25,280 bases of DNA from NCBI GenBank assembly GCA_035529435.1, contig DATKWS010000156.1:1-25280 (forward strand), written 5' to 3'. Below the pieces are notes generated by a model, which was not told the DNA's origin, searched no databases, and saw only the letters and a program-made list of their open reading frames with translations. This DNA is from DATKWS01 sp035529435. GTDB taxonomy: Bacteria; Krumholzibacteriota; Krumholzibacteriia; Krumholzibacteriales; Krumholzibacteriaceae. This document shows positions 14,552-22,111 of this stretch, piece by piece. Position numbers and translations under genes: made by a program. Positions within the stretch are counted from its first letter, which is position 1. Each line of letters starts with the position of its first letter.

Positions 14552-16465
14552 TCACCGAACCCGTACTTTGTGGCCGTGCCGTTGCATGCTCTTTCGTGTT
14601 CGCTCGAGAAAGACCATCAGTATCGACAGGTCCGAATTTCTCACGCCGGCGATTCTGGAAGCCTGCCCTAATGTAACGGGGCGGAACTTGTTCAGCTTAT
14701 CGCGTGCTTCGGCGCTCAATCCGTTTATGTCGAAAGAGAAATCCGGCGGTATACGCATCCGCTCGATACCGAGCAGCCGGTCGGCCATCCGCCTCTGTCG
14801 CCTGATGTACCCTTCGTACTTGACTCGTATTTCGAGCGTCTCCTTTTCCCGATCGCTCAGCTCGAGCGCGCCGAGATCCGCTGCATTCTCAATATCACGG
14901 AGCGTTACCCGGGGCCGTTGAAGCAGCTGTTCCACCCGTCTCGGCGATGTCACTTCCTTGTCGTTCTCCATCCTCAGGATCTCATTGCACTCCGGAACAG
15001 AGAGCATCGTCCCCCGAATCCACCTGCGGGCACGCTCCACCCGCCGGCGGCGCCCCATCATACGCTCCCACATCTCGCGTCCGAGCAGTCCGCACCGCAC
15101 GGCGAACCGAAGGAGACGCTCATCGGCATTGTCCTGACGCAGGAGCAGTCGGTGCTCGGCGCGCGAGGTGAACATACGGTACGGTTCGTCGATCTCCTTG
15201 GTCACGAGATCATCTATCAGCACACCGATATATGCCTGGTGCCGCCCCAGAACCAGCGGCCGTTCAGAGCGTATGCTCTGACAGGCGTTGATCCCCGCCA
15301 TGATCCCCTGCGCGGCCGCTTCCTCGTATCCGGACGTTCCGTTTACCTGCCCGGCGAAATAGAGACCGGGCACTCTGCGCGACTCGAGTGTCGGATAGAT
15401 CTGGTACGGAGGGTAGAAGTCGTACTCGATCGCGTACCCATATCGAACTATCTCCGCATCCTCGAGCCCCGGGATGGTCTTCAGCATCGCCTGCTGGACA
15501 TCCCGCGGCAGACTCGTGGCCATACCATTTACATATATCTCGTCGCTCTCGCGCCCTTCGGGCTCGAGGAATAGCTGGTGCCGGTCGCGCCCGGGAAAAC
15601 GCACCACCTTGTCCTCAATCGACGGACAGTAGCGCGGGCCGACCCCCTTTATCTGACCCGAGAAGAGAGGTGCACGCGCAATGTTACCGCGTATGATGCC
15701 GTGCGTACCACTGTTTGTAAACGTGATATAACAGGAGACCTGCTCGCAGTCGAATGTCTCCGTGCGAAACGAGAACGGAACGGGGTACTCGTCCCCCCGC
15801 TGTTCGACGCAGCGCGAGAAGTCGATCGTTGTGCGCCGCAGCCTGGGCGGCGTCCCCGTTTTGAGGCGTTTCCGGTCTATTCCGATTCGCGCCAGGTTGT
15901 CCGAGAGACGGTTCGACGGCGGCTCCCCCTCCCGCCCCCCAGGCCTGGTATCTTCCCCGATATGCATTAAACCGTTGGAAAATGTTCCCAGGGCGAGTAT
16001 GACCCTCCTCCCCTCCAGGCGCTTGCCATCAGCAAGTTCCACTCCCGCAACGTGTTCCTCGCCGACAAGGATATCGCACACCTCCCCCTCGAGAACCTGA
16101 AGACGCTCCTCGTTTTCAAGGGTGCGGAGCATGCGCCGATGATACGCCGCCTTGTCCGCCTGCGCGCGCGGTGACCAGACGGCGGGCCCTTTCGCCCTAT
16201 TCAGCATCCTGAACTGTATGCCGGCATTGTCGATACACAATCCCATTTCCCCGCCGAGCGCATCGACCTCACGAACGAGCTGTCCCTTCGCCAGGCCCCC
16301 GATAGCTGGATTGCACGGCATGCGCGCTATATCCCGCAGGTGGATCGTGACGAGGAGCGCCTCGAATCCCATGCGTGCGGCTGCAAGCGCCGCCTCGCAG
16401 CCGGCGTGTCCCCCACCGACGACGATGACGTCGAAATCGTCCTTCCTGTTTTTATTAAGAATCAT
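14552..16465 (-). CDS. mnmG: tRNA uridine-5-carboxymethylaminomethyl modification enzyme MnmG
   Basis: A 637-residue FAD protein of normal family length. The dinucleotide-binding motif GGGHAG is at 17-22, followed by 'CEAALAAARMG'. Other family blocks are 'MPCNPAIGGLAKGQLVREVD', 'RPGGREGEPPSNRLSDNLAR', 'LKTGTPPRL' and 'GQVNGTSGYEEAAAQGIMAG'. With MnmE it modifies the wobble uridine of several tRNAs. The ATG at 16465 has no recognisable Shine-Dalgarno sequence and sits in an AT-rich leader, unlike most genes here. It is separated from mnmE by 193 bp, so it may have its own promoter. rsmG follows after 6 bp. Confidence 0.97.
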   Translation of the reverse strand: MILNKNRKDDFDVIVVGGGHAGCEAALAAARMGFEALLVTIHLRDIARMPCNPAIGGLAKGQLVREVDALGGEMGLCIDNAGIQFRMLNRAKGPAVWSPRAQADKAAYHRRMLRTLENEERLQVLEGEVCDILVGEEHVAGVELADGKRLEGRRVILALGTFSNGLMHIGEDTRPGGREGEPPSNRLSDNLARIGIDRKRLKTGTPPRLRRTTIDFSRCVEQRGDEYPVPFSFRTETFDCEQVSCYITFTNSGTHGIIRGNIARAPLFSGQIKGVGPRYCPSIEDKVVRFPGRDRHQLFLEPEGRESDEIYVNGMATSLPRDVQQAMLKTIPGLEDAEIVRYGYAIEYDFYPPYQIYPTLESRRVPGLYFAGQVNGTSGYEEAAAQGIMAGINACQSIRSERPLVLGRHQAYIGVLIDDLVTKEIDEPYRMFTSRAEHRLLLRQDNADERLLRFAVRCGLLGREMWERMMGRRRRVERARRWIRGTMLSVPECNEILRMENDKEVTSPRRVEQLLQRPRVTLRDIENAADLGALELSDREKETLEIRVKYEGYIRRQRRMADRLLGIERMRIPPDFSFDINGLSAEARDKLNKFRPVTLGQASRIAGVRNSDLSILMVFLERTRKSMQRHGHKVRVR

Positions 16466-16658
16466 TATTAATATATTTCTTTTTGATTATGTTTCAATTT
16501 GTTACCAGACTTTTCAACATGTCTTGCGATCCCCGCGATATTTGCACCGAATCATTTCATGGCGGGTCATCGACCATGTATTTCTTTGTTTGCGTTCTCC
16601 CGAAGAATTCTCGTTGTCCGGTTGGGCCCGGTGCCGAATGCCGGGGTGCGCCGGTTGA
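16466..16658 (-). promoter_or_regulatory. mnmE-mnmG gap with AT-rich mnmG leader
   Basis: A 193-bp gap. The part near mnmG (16466-16515) is very AT-rich; on the minus strand it contains CATAAT (a 5/6 match to -10) about 22-27 bases before the start codon and two TTGAAA hexamers. None gives an ideal -35/-10 pair. A short-leader promoter for mnmG is plausible. The part near mnmE holds a weak GC-rich hairpin (CCCGG/CCGGG, about 16628-16645) without a U tract. Confidence 0.35.
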
Positions 16659-18026
16659 TTACTTACCGATGCAAAACCGGCTGAATATCACATCGAGAAG
16701 GTCCTCCGTGACGGTTCTCCCGGTGACCGTGCCGCACGCATCCGCCGCGGCCCGGATCTCGACGCTCAGTATCTCGGCGGGGGCGCCGTCGCCGAGGGCC
16801 GCCACAAACCGCCGAAGCGCCTCTCCCGCTTCACGCAGTGCAGCTCCCTGACGCGCATTGACCGCTATCCGCTCCCTGCCGATTTCTCCCATTCCCTGTT
16901 GGACGGTTCTATCGAATATCCATTGCCGCAACGTGTCCAATCCCTCGCCGGATATGGCCGAGACCGCTGCAACGCTCGGCGAACCGAGTATCTGTGCCGC
17001 CTCCTGCTGTGAAATGGAGAGACCGAGATCGATCTTGTTGAGCACGAAGAGCGTCTTGGCCATATCGACCGTCTCCAGACCGACGGCGATCTCATCCCGC
17101 CACGCGCCGCTGCCGTCAATGACGAACATCACAAGATCCGCCTCGCGCGCCGCCCTCCTGCCGATCGAGATACCGCGCGCTTCTATGTCGCACCCCGTCT
17201 CCGCCAGACCGGCGGTGTCCTCGAGGTGATAGGTGAATCCCTTTATGTGAATCCGCTCCCGGAGGATATCCCGTGTCGTGCCCGGTACGGGGGAGACGAT
17301 CGCCCGCTCCTCACCGAGGAGCGCGTTGTAAATGCTGCTTTTACCGGCATTTCGTGGACCCACGATCGTCACGCGGATCCCCCTGCGCAACTTGCCGCCT
17401 GCCACTTCGGAATCGAGCAGTTCCTCGATGCGCCCCCTGAGCTCGCCCGCAATCAACCCCAGTTCCTCCGGATTGAAGGTCGTGATTTCGTCCTCGGCGA
17501 AATCTATAGAGGCCTCGATGAGGGCGAGCTGATCGAGCAGGATCTCCTCTATGCCCCGGACCTTGCGCGAGAGCCCTCCCTCGAGATGTTCGAGCGCGAC
17601 CCTGCGCTGGAGCCGCGTCTCCGCCGCTATGAGATCGGCAATCGCCTCGGCCTGCGCGAGATCGAGTTTTCCGTTGAGAAAAGCGCGCCTGGTGAATTCT
17701 CCCGGTCCCGCCGCACGCGCACCGCACCGCACGATCTCCTCGATCACATCGGCCACGACCTGCATGGCTCCGTGGCACGAAATCTCCACGACATCCTCTC
17801 CCGTAAAGCTGTCCGGTGAACGCATCACCTGGATCATCACATCGTCGAGAATGTCCCCCCGTTCGTCCCGGAGGAGACGCCGGTGGCTCGTGTGTGACGC
17901 CCATTTCCGGGTGCCGTGCACCATCGACTCGATTATAGCCACCGCCTCGGGGCCTGATACCCGAACGACCGCGATCCCTGATTCTCCCGGGGGTGTGCTG
18001 AGGGCGACAACGGTGTCACCGTTCAT
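16659..18026 (-). CDS. mnmE: tRNA modification GTPase MnmE
   Basis: A 455-residue MnmE. The N-terminal tetrahydrofolate-binding domain starts 'DTVVALSTPPGESGIAVVRV' and includes 'PGEFTRRAFLNGKLDLAQAE'. The inserted G domain has G1 GPRNAGKS (223-230), G2 in GTTRD (249-253), G3 DTAG (270-273) and G4 NKID (330-333). The protein ends in the conserved FCIGK (451-455), whose cysteine is required for tRNA modification. It pairs with MnmG. The usual G1 is GxPNAGKS; here Pro and Arg are swapped (GPRNAGKS), but the lysine and serine are kept. The start ATG has only a weak ribosome binding site. Confidence 0.97.
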   Translation of the reverse strand: MNGDTVVALSTPPGESGIAVVRVSGPEAVAIIESMVHGTRKWASHTSHRRLLRDERGDILDDVMIQVMRSPDSFTGEDVVEISCHGAMQVVADVIEEIVRCGARAAGPGEFTRRAFLNGKLDLAQAEAIADLIAAETRLQRRVALEHLEGGLSRKVRGIEEILLDQLALIEASIDFAEDEITTFNPEELGLIAGELRGRIEELLDSEVAGGKLRRGIRVTIVGPRNAGKSSIYNALLGEERAIVSPVPGTTRDILRERIHIKGFTYHLEDTAGLAETGCDIEARGISIGRRAAREADLVMFVIDGSGAWRDEIAVGLETVDMAKTLFVLNKIDLGLSISQQEAAQILGSPSVAAVSAISGEGLDTLRQWIFDRTVQQGMGEIGRERIAVNARQGAALREAGEALRRFVAALGDGAPAEILSVEIRAAADACGTVTGRTVTEDLLDVIFSRFCIGK

Positions 18027-18164
18027 AGTCGTTCACTGCCTGTCCCGTGATTTATGGACGCCCTGGTAGCAAAACAGCGCATGGCCGCGCGCCGCACGAA
18101 CCACCCCGCCCGCGGCGAACGCGCTCCCTGCCCATACGGTGCGCGGCGAACGTATACGCCGGCG

Positions 18165-18860
18165 TTACCGTTTCCTCGGTCTGTCGTTTCTTTCCTCGCT
18201 GCTCCTGACGGGTGCGACGTACACCTTGCGCAACTCGCCGTTACCCACCGTGTAGGTGGAGATTCCTTCTTCCTCGGCGAGAGTGATGTGTACGATTCGC
18301 CTCTCCGCCGCCTTCATCGGTTCGAGCGGCACCTCTCGATTCGTCTTTCTCGCCCTGTCAGCGGCCTTTACCGCTTTCTGGCGGAGGATATCCATTCTGT
18401 TTTTCAGGTACCCCCCGACGTCGAGCGTGAGTCGTTGATAGCCCCCCATCTTGCGAGACACGATGCGCCCTACGAGGTGCTGGAGCGAATTGAGCGTATC
18501 ACCCTTCCGTCCTATCAGGAGGCCGTCGACACCCGCGGTTTCGATGTTGATATATGTTGTGTCCTCTTTTTCCTCGGTGAAGATTCGGTAATTGACATCG
18601 AGGCATTCCATGATCGTCTTTGCCACCTCGTCGGCGATCTCCTCGATTCCCTTCGAGCTCTTTTTCCTCGATACCCTGATCTTCGCATCGCGGGCGCCGA
18701 ACAGATTGAGAACCCCTTTCTGACCGGCGTCGAGAATCTCTATTTCTACCTCTTCGATGCGGGCGCCCAGCTGGCCGAGCGCTTTCTCAAGGGCTTTTTC
18801 GACGGTCTTTCCCTTTACCTCGATCCTGTTATCCTTGTTGTTATCGGTCTTTTTCCTCAT
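18165..18860 (-). CDS. jag: Jag/KhpB RNA-binding protein (Jag_N, KH and R3H domains)
   Basis: A 231-residue Jag protein. The N-terminal Jag_N domain (about 10-60) has 'EVKGKTVEKALEKALGQLG' and 'VLNLFGARDAKI'. The KH domain contains 'GLLIGRKGDTLNSLQHLVGR', with the GxxG loop as GRKG. The R3H domain (about 175-220) has 'VPLEPMKAAERRIVHITLAE'. Its place just after yidC is the standard one. KhpB proteins bind many RNAs and affect cell elongation and membrane-protein expression in Gram-positives; the role here is not known. The ATG at 18860 follows GGGAG by seven bases and lies 19 bp after yidC. Confidence 0.95.
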   Translation of the reverse strand: MRKKTDNNKDNRIEVKGKTVEKALEKALGQLGARIEEVEIEILDAGQKGVLNLFGARDAKIRVSRKKSSKGIEEIADEVAKTIMECLDVNYRIFTEEKEDTTYINIETAGVDGLLIGRKGDTLNSLQHLVGRIVSRKMGGYQRLTLDVGGYLKNRMDILRQKAVKAADRARKTNREVPLEPMKAAERRIVHITLAEEEGISTYTVGNGELRKVYVAPVRSSEERNDRPRKR

Positions 18861-18879
18861 CGTGCATCTCCCTCGATCG

Positions 18880-20793
18880 CTAGTGATATGATCGACGCTT
18901 GCTTTTGCTTCCGCGCGCTCCACCACCGCCGGGTTTCGATTTTTTCACGCTCCTCATTTTTTTCGCTTCCCCATCACGCGCTTCCCTCTCGCCGGAGCCG
19001 TTCTCGTTTTTCGCCCCCTCGGGGCCATCCTGAATCGACGCCACCTCCTCGTTTTCTGCTTCCTTGTGAACGTAGTACTGCTGAATAATCGTCAATATGT
19101 TGTTTACAAACCAGTACAGGACCAATCCGGACGGCATTCCATAGAAAAAGACGGTGAAGATGATCGGCATGGCCGTCGACATCATCTTCGTCTGCGCCTG
19201 CGGTGCCGCCTCGCCGGTCGGTGACGCCCCCATCTTCGACTGGAGCACCATCGCGGCCCCCATCAGTATCGGCAACAGATGAAATTCGTTGCCGATGAAC
19301 GGAAGCGACACGCCGAAACGGAAGAGCGTGTCGGGAGACGCCAGGTCGTCCATCCACAGGAAGAACGGGGCGTTTCTGATCTCGATGGTGTTCCGGAGCA
19401 CGTTGAACAGGGCGATGAACACGGGCATCTGAAGCAGCAGCGGGAGACAGCCGCCGAGTGGATTCACCCCCGCTTCCTTGTAGAGCTGCATCATCTTCTC
19501 GTTCATCTTCGTCTTGTCGTCCTTGTACTTCGCCTGTAATTCCTTGATCCTCGGCTGGAGGCTCTGCATGTCCTTCATCGACTTGAAACTCTTGTGGGTG
19601 AGCCGGTAGAACAGCACCTTTGTCAGCACGGACAGGATAATGATGATCAGGCCGTAGTTCGGTATGAAACGTTTCAGAAACGTCATGAAATTCAGAATGA
19701 GCACGCTGAGAAACCGGAGCTTGCCGAGATCGATCGTTTTCTCGAGTCCGACGCCGTAGGCCTTGAGGGTCTCCATGTCGAGGGGGCCGAGGTAGCAGGC
19801 GTACGAATCCTCGACGATCCGCGGATCGCCCCGGAACGGATAACGAATCGTATAGCCGATGAACCCGCTTTCGCTGTTGCCCTGGAGGGTAAGGACGCCG
19901 GAGCGTTGCCGTTCCGGTATGATCGCACTGAGAAAATACTTCGTCCGCGCTCCCGCCCAAACGACCATACCCTCGTGCCCCTTCTCGTCGATCTTTCTGA
20001 ACTTCCCGAGAGATTCCTTGTATGACTCCTCGCCGAGCCTTCCCATCGATGCGAACTGCCGCTGATCGCCCTTCACGTCATTCTCGGTGACGGCCATGCC
20101 ACAATCCCACTGAATCGCATAGGAATCGGTCTTCTGAAGCTCACCCTCTCTAACGATAGTAACCGTGAGCCAGACCTCGTAGGCTCCCCTTCCGAAGGTG
20201 AACCGCTTCTCGACGCCCGAGCCGCCCGGCCCGGCTCGCTTGAAAACCACCGAGATATCCTCATCCCCATCACCGACACGCACCTCGCGGCTCTGTGTCA
20301 CCCTCTCTCCGCTCATCGTTGTCTCGAATACGATCCCCGAGAGGCTTTCCCGCCGGTCTCCTTCCTGCAGAACGAGGGAGAATCCACCGGTACCGCCCTG
20401 GGGAACCAGCTCAACCGGCCCCCCGTCGATCCCCTCGAATTCGAGGAGCTTGACGCTCTCGATCTCTCCGCCGCGGCTGTTCAGCACGACGCCCATCTTG
20501 TCGGTGGTGACCGTTATTCTGATTTCTTCCGGCTCGTCCCCGGCGGCGTTGAATGTCTCCGTCACCACGGAAGGCTCTGCTTCCTCGACAGGGAGCGGTT
20601 CTGGCTTGATCGCCCGTTCCTCATCCCGTGCCTGCAGCTCCAGCGCGGTGCTGGAATCGGCCGCCACCCGCTCTCTCGACTGTACCGCCCGCTTGCGGGC
20701 CATCTCCTTCTGCTTGGGGGCGATGTAGAATACCTGCCACAGTATCAACACGAGAAATGTCGCGACAATCGCCAGCAGAGAACGTTTGTCCAT
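18880..20793 (-). CDS. yidC: Membrane protein insertase YidC
   Basis: A 637-residue Gram-negative-type YidC. A first membrane helix lies at about 5-23 ('LLAIVATFLVLILWQVFYIA'), then a large periplasmic beta-domain (about 60-370), then the conserved Oxa1-like core of several helices including 'GCLPLLLQMPVFIALFNVLR' and 'GLVLYWFVNNILTIIQQYYV'. The tail is very basic (ends KSKRRSYH), as in YidC proteins that contact the ribosome. The large periplasmic domain argues for a diderm cell. The ATG at 20793 has AAGGGA eight bases upstream; the longer frame would run back towards yidD without a ribosome binding site. Confidence 0.97.
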   Translation of the reverse strand: MDKRSLLAIVATFLVLILWQVFYIAPKQKEMARKRAVQSRERVAADSSTALELQARDEERAIKPEPLPVEEAEPSVVTETFNAAGDEPEEIRITVTTDKMGVVLNSRGGEIESVKLLEFEGIDGGPVELVPQGGTGGFSLVLQEGDRRESLSGIVFETTMSGERVTQSREVRVGDGDEDISVVFKRAGPGGSGVEKRFTFGRGAYEVWLTVTIVREGELQKTDSYAIQWDCGMAVTENDVKGDQRQFASMGRLGEESYKESLGKFRKIDEKGHEGMVVWAGARTKYFLSAIIPERQRSGVLTLQGNSESGFIGYTIRYPFRGDPRIVEDSYACYLGPLDMETLKAYGVGLEKTIDLGKLRFLSVLILNFMTFLKRFIPNYGLIIIILSVLTKVLFYRLTHKSFKSMKDMQSLQPRIKELQAKYKDDKTKMNEKMMQLYKEAGVNPLGGCLPLLLQMPVFIALFNVLRNTIEIRNAPFFLWMDDLASPDTLFRFGVSLPFIGNEFHLLPILMGAAMVLQSKMGASPTGEAAPQAQTKMMSTAMPIIFTVFFYGMPSGLVLYWFVNNILTIIQQYYVHKEAENEEVASIQDGPEGAKNENGSGEREARDGEAKKMRSVKKSKPGGGGARGSKSKRRSYH

Positions 20794-20834
20794 TCTTGCA
20801 TTCCCTTCCGCTCTTCGGTGCGCCGGGTTCCGTA

Positions 20835-21059
20835 TCAATGCAATGGGTCATACCCGCCGGGCGAGAACGGATGGCATTTCAGAATGCGGCGGAGAGAGAG
20901 ATGGATTCCCTTGAGAAAACCATATCGCCGGAGGGCTGCTTCCGCATACGCGGAGCAGGTAGGCGTAAAGCGGCATACCGGTGGATGATACGGGGAAATC
21001 ATGAGTTTGTATGTCCTGACGGCCGCGAGACCGGCTTGCGTCAGAAGCCTTGATATCAT
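20835..21059 (-). CDS. yidD: Membrane protein insertion efficiency factor YidD
   Basis: A 74-residue YidD with the diagnostic cysteines and motifs 'CRFTPTCSAYA' and 'CHPFSPGGYDPLH', and an N-terminal amphipathic stretch. It assists YidC-dependent insertion. The start is taken as ATG at 21059, whose ATGA overlaps the rnpA stop by 4 bp, suggesting coupled translation. A GTG two codons upstream is also in frame. Confidence 0.95.
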   Translation of the reverse strand: MISRLLTQAGLAAVRTYKLMISPYHPPVCRFTPTCSAYAEAALRRYGFLKGIHLSLRRILKCHPFSPGGYDPLH

Positions 21060-21403
21060 CCGCACTTTGATATTAGCCCGGCCCTTCCGAGGGAGCTCTC
21101 CACATCGCGAAAGAGATCCTGAAACGACGTCTCGCTCGGTTTGAAAGAGGCGATGAATACAATCCAGAGGTTCTGCTCCTCGAAACGATGCCGAAGCTTT
21201 CGGAATATTTCCCTCATCAGCCTCTTCGCCCTGTTGCGTTGATGAGCCTTTCCAACTCTTTTCTTGCTTGCCACGAAACCGGGTACAACCCCTTCGTGAC
21301 CTCTACGAATATAACATATGGTAATCGCATCCCCAACAACCCGTTCCCCTTCACTGTATACGACGCGGAACTGGCTGTTCCGTCTCAACTTCGCGAATGC
21401 CAT
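21056..21403 (-). CDS. rnpA: Ribonuclease P protein component RnpA
   Basis: A 115-residue RnpA. The RNR motif region 'KKRVGKAHQRNRAKRLMRE' is at 48-66, and the N-terminal 'LRRNSQFRVVYSEGERVV' is typical. It binds the catalytic RNA of RNase P in tRNA 5'-end maturation. It follows rpmH by 25 bp with AAGGA about 12 bases upstream and shares four bases with yidD. Confidence 0.96.
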   Translation of the reverse strand: MAFAKLRRNSQFRVVYSEGERVVGDAITICYIRRGHEGVVPGFVASKKRVGKAHQRNRAKRLMREIFRKLRHRFEEQNLWIVFIASFKPSETSFQDLFRDVESSLGRAGLISKCG

Positions 21404-21428
21404 ACGGCATCAACATCCTTCTGCGGCA

Positions 21429-21563
21429 TCATGCCGTAAGGCGCTTGCGCCCCTTTGCCCTCCTTCTCTTTAACACCAGGCGACCGTTCTTTGTTTTCAT
21501 TCTCGCTCTGAACCCATGAGTTCTCTTTCTCCGGGTATTATGCGGTTGGTATGTCCGTTTCAT
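21429..21563 (-). CDS. rpmH: 50S ribosomal protein L34
   Basis: A 44-residue L34 translated directly from the minus strand: it starts MKRTYQPHNTRRKRTHGFRA and ends RAKGRKRLTA. This is the full family length and pattern (Arg/Lys-rich, 'HGFRARM'). AAGG lies eight bases before the ATG. It is the first gene of the leftward rpmH-rnpA-yidD-yidC series, with a strong promoter upstream. Confidence 0.98.
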   Translation of the reverse strand: MKRTYQPHNTRRKRTHGFRARMKTKNGRLVLKRRRAKGRKRLTA

Positions 21564-21628
21564 GATAGTTACCTTGTTGTTATTGCGCCTCTATTTCCTG
21601 GCACTTTATTTAGTTATATAAACAATCA

Positions 21629-21657
21629 ACGATAGGCCAGCTCCTTTTATTTGTCAA
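21629..21657 (-). promoter_or_regulatory. Sigma-70 promoter of rpmH
   Basis: Read leftward: a perfect TTGACA (-35, 21657-21652), a 17-bp spacer, and TATCGT (-10, 21634-21629). The transcript start would be near 21622, leaving a leader of about 58 bases. Confidence 0.8.
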
Positions 21658-21831
21658 GTTTTTTGTGCCGCATATTTTTAACTCATTAGCATTCAGGATG
21701 GTTACAATGCCTCCCCCACTTACCCGGACTTCCTCCGCACGGCATCCACCCTCCGTCTCGCGTCGGGTTGCCGCACAACTGCATATGAAACATGACGTTA
21801 TTAATTCGTTTCGGAGCCGGATAAAAAATTC

Positions 21832-21860
21832 TTGATCAGCCGGAAACTGTATGCTACATT
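21832..21860 (+). promoter_or_regulatory. Candidate dnaA promoter
   Basis: TTGATC (-35), a 17-bp spacer, and TACATT (-10) with an adjacent upstream TGC resembling an extended -10. The transcript would start near 21867 and carry a leader of about 245 bases including all the DnaA boxes of this region, which would allow DnaA autoregulation. A TTGACC at 21970-21975 has no good -10 partner. Confidence 0.5.
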
Positions 21861-21948
21861 ACCGTCCGCGGGATGAGGGGTGAAAGCCCATCGAACGAGC
21901 AAGACCACAAGGATCACACATCGTTACGCTGCACCGGATGCTATTGAA

Positions 21949-21957
21949 TGTGGAAAA
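21949..21957 (-). promoter_or_regulatory. DnaA box
   Basis: TTTTCCACA on the minus strand, one mismatch from TTATCCACA. Confidence 0.6.
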
Positions 21958-22016
21958 GGCTCTACATATTTGACCGGAAACCCGCCGAACTCTTTGTTAG
22001 TTTAAAACTTAATTAG

Positions 22017-22036
22017 TTATCCACATTTGTGGATAA
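22017..22036. promoter_or_regulatory. Inverted pair of perfect DnaA boxes
   Basis: TTATCCACA (22017-22025) and TGTGGATAA (22028-22036) are both perfect consensus boxes, head to head with two bases between them. An AT-rich stretch lies directly to the left. Confidence 0.92.
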
Positions 22037-22052
22037 GCCGAGCTTCTCCGAA

Positions 22053-22093
22053 AGAACGCTGTTGTTCTCTCGAAGGGTCGTTTTTTCCCTTCG
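22053..22093 (+). promoter_or_regulatory. Tandem hairpins in the dnaA leader
   Basis: A 5-bp hairpin AGAAC/GTTCT (22053-22068) is followed by a 7-bp hairpin CGAAGGG/CCCTTCG (22071-22093) with a T-rich 9-base loop. The second ends six bases before the GAGG ribosome binding site of dnaA. It could affect translation initiation; this is inferred from position. Confidence 0.45.
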
Positions 22094-22111
22094 TTGCGCG
22101 AGGTTGCTGGT

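Larger units (their letters stand above)
21564..22111. other. rpmH-dnaA intergenic region, first part of the replication origin (oriC)
   Basis: A 548-bp noncoding stretch between divergent rpmH and dnaA. It contains the leftward rpmH promoter, a candidate dnaA promoter, a DnaA box at 21949-21957, an AT-rich run at about 21991-22016, a perfect inverted DnaA-box pair at 22017-22036, and hairpins before dnaA. This is the classic position for bacterial oriC. The gene-direction switch here supports it. Confidence 0.85.

Noticed and set aside
18054..19088. 344-codon plus-strand open frame opposite jag and yidC
   Set aside because: Antisense to two well-conserved genes, with no domain resemblance.
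21861..21960. Structured small RNA between the candidate dnaA promoter and the DnaA boxes
   Set aside because: Only a short imperfect hairpin could be drawn, and there is no match in memory to SRP RNA, tmRNA, 6S RNA or a known riboswitch. More simply it is the dnaA leader.
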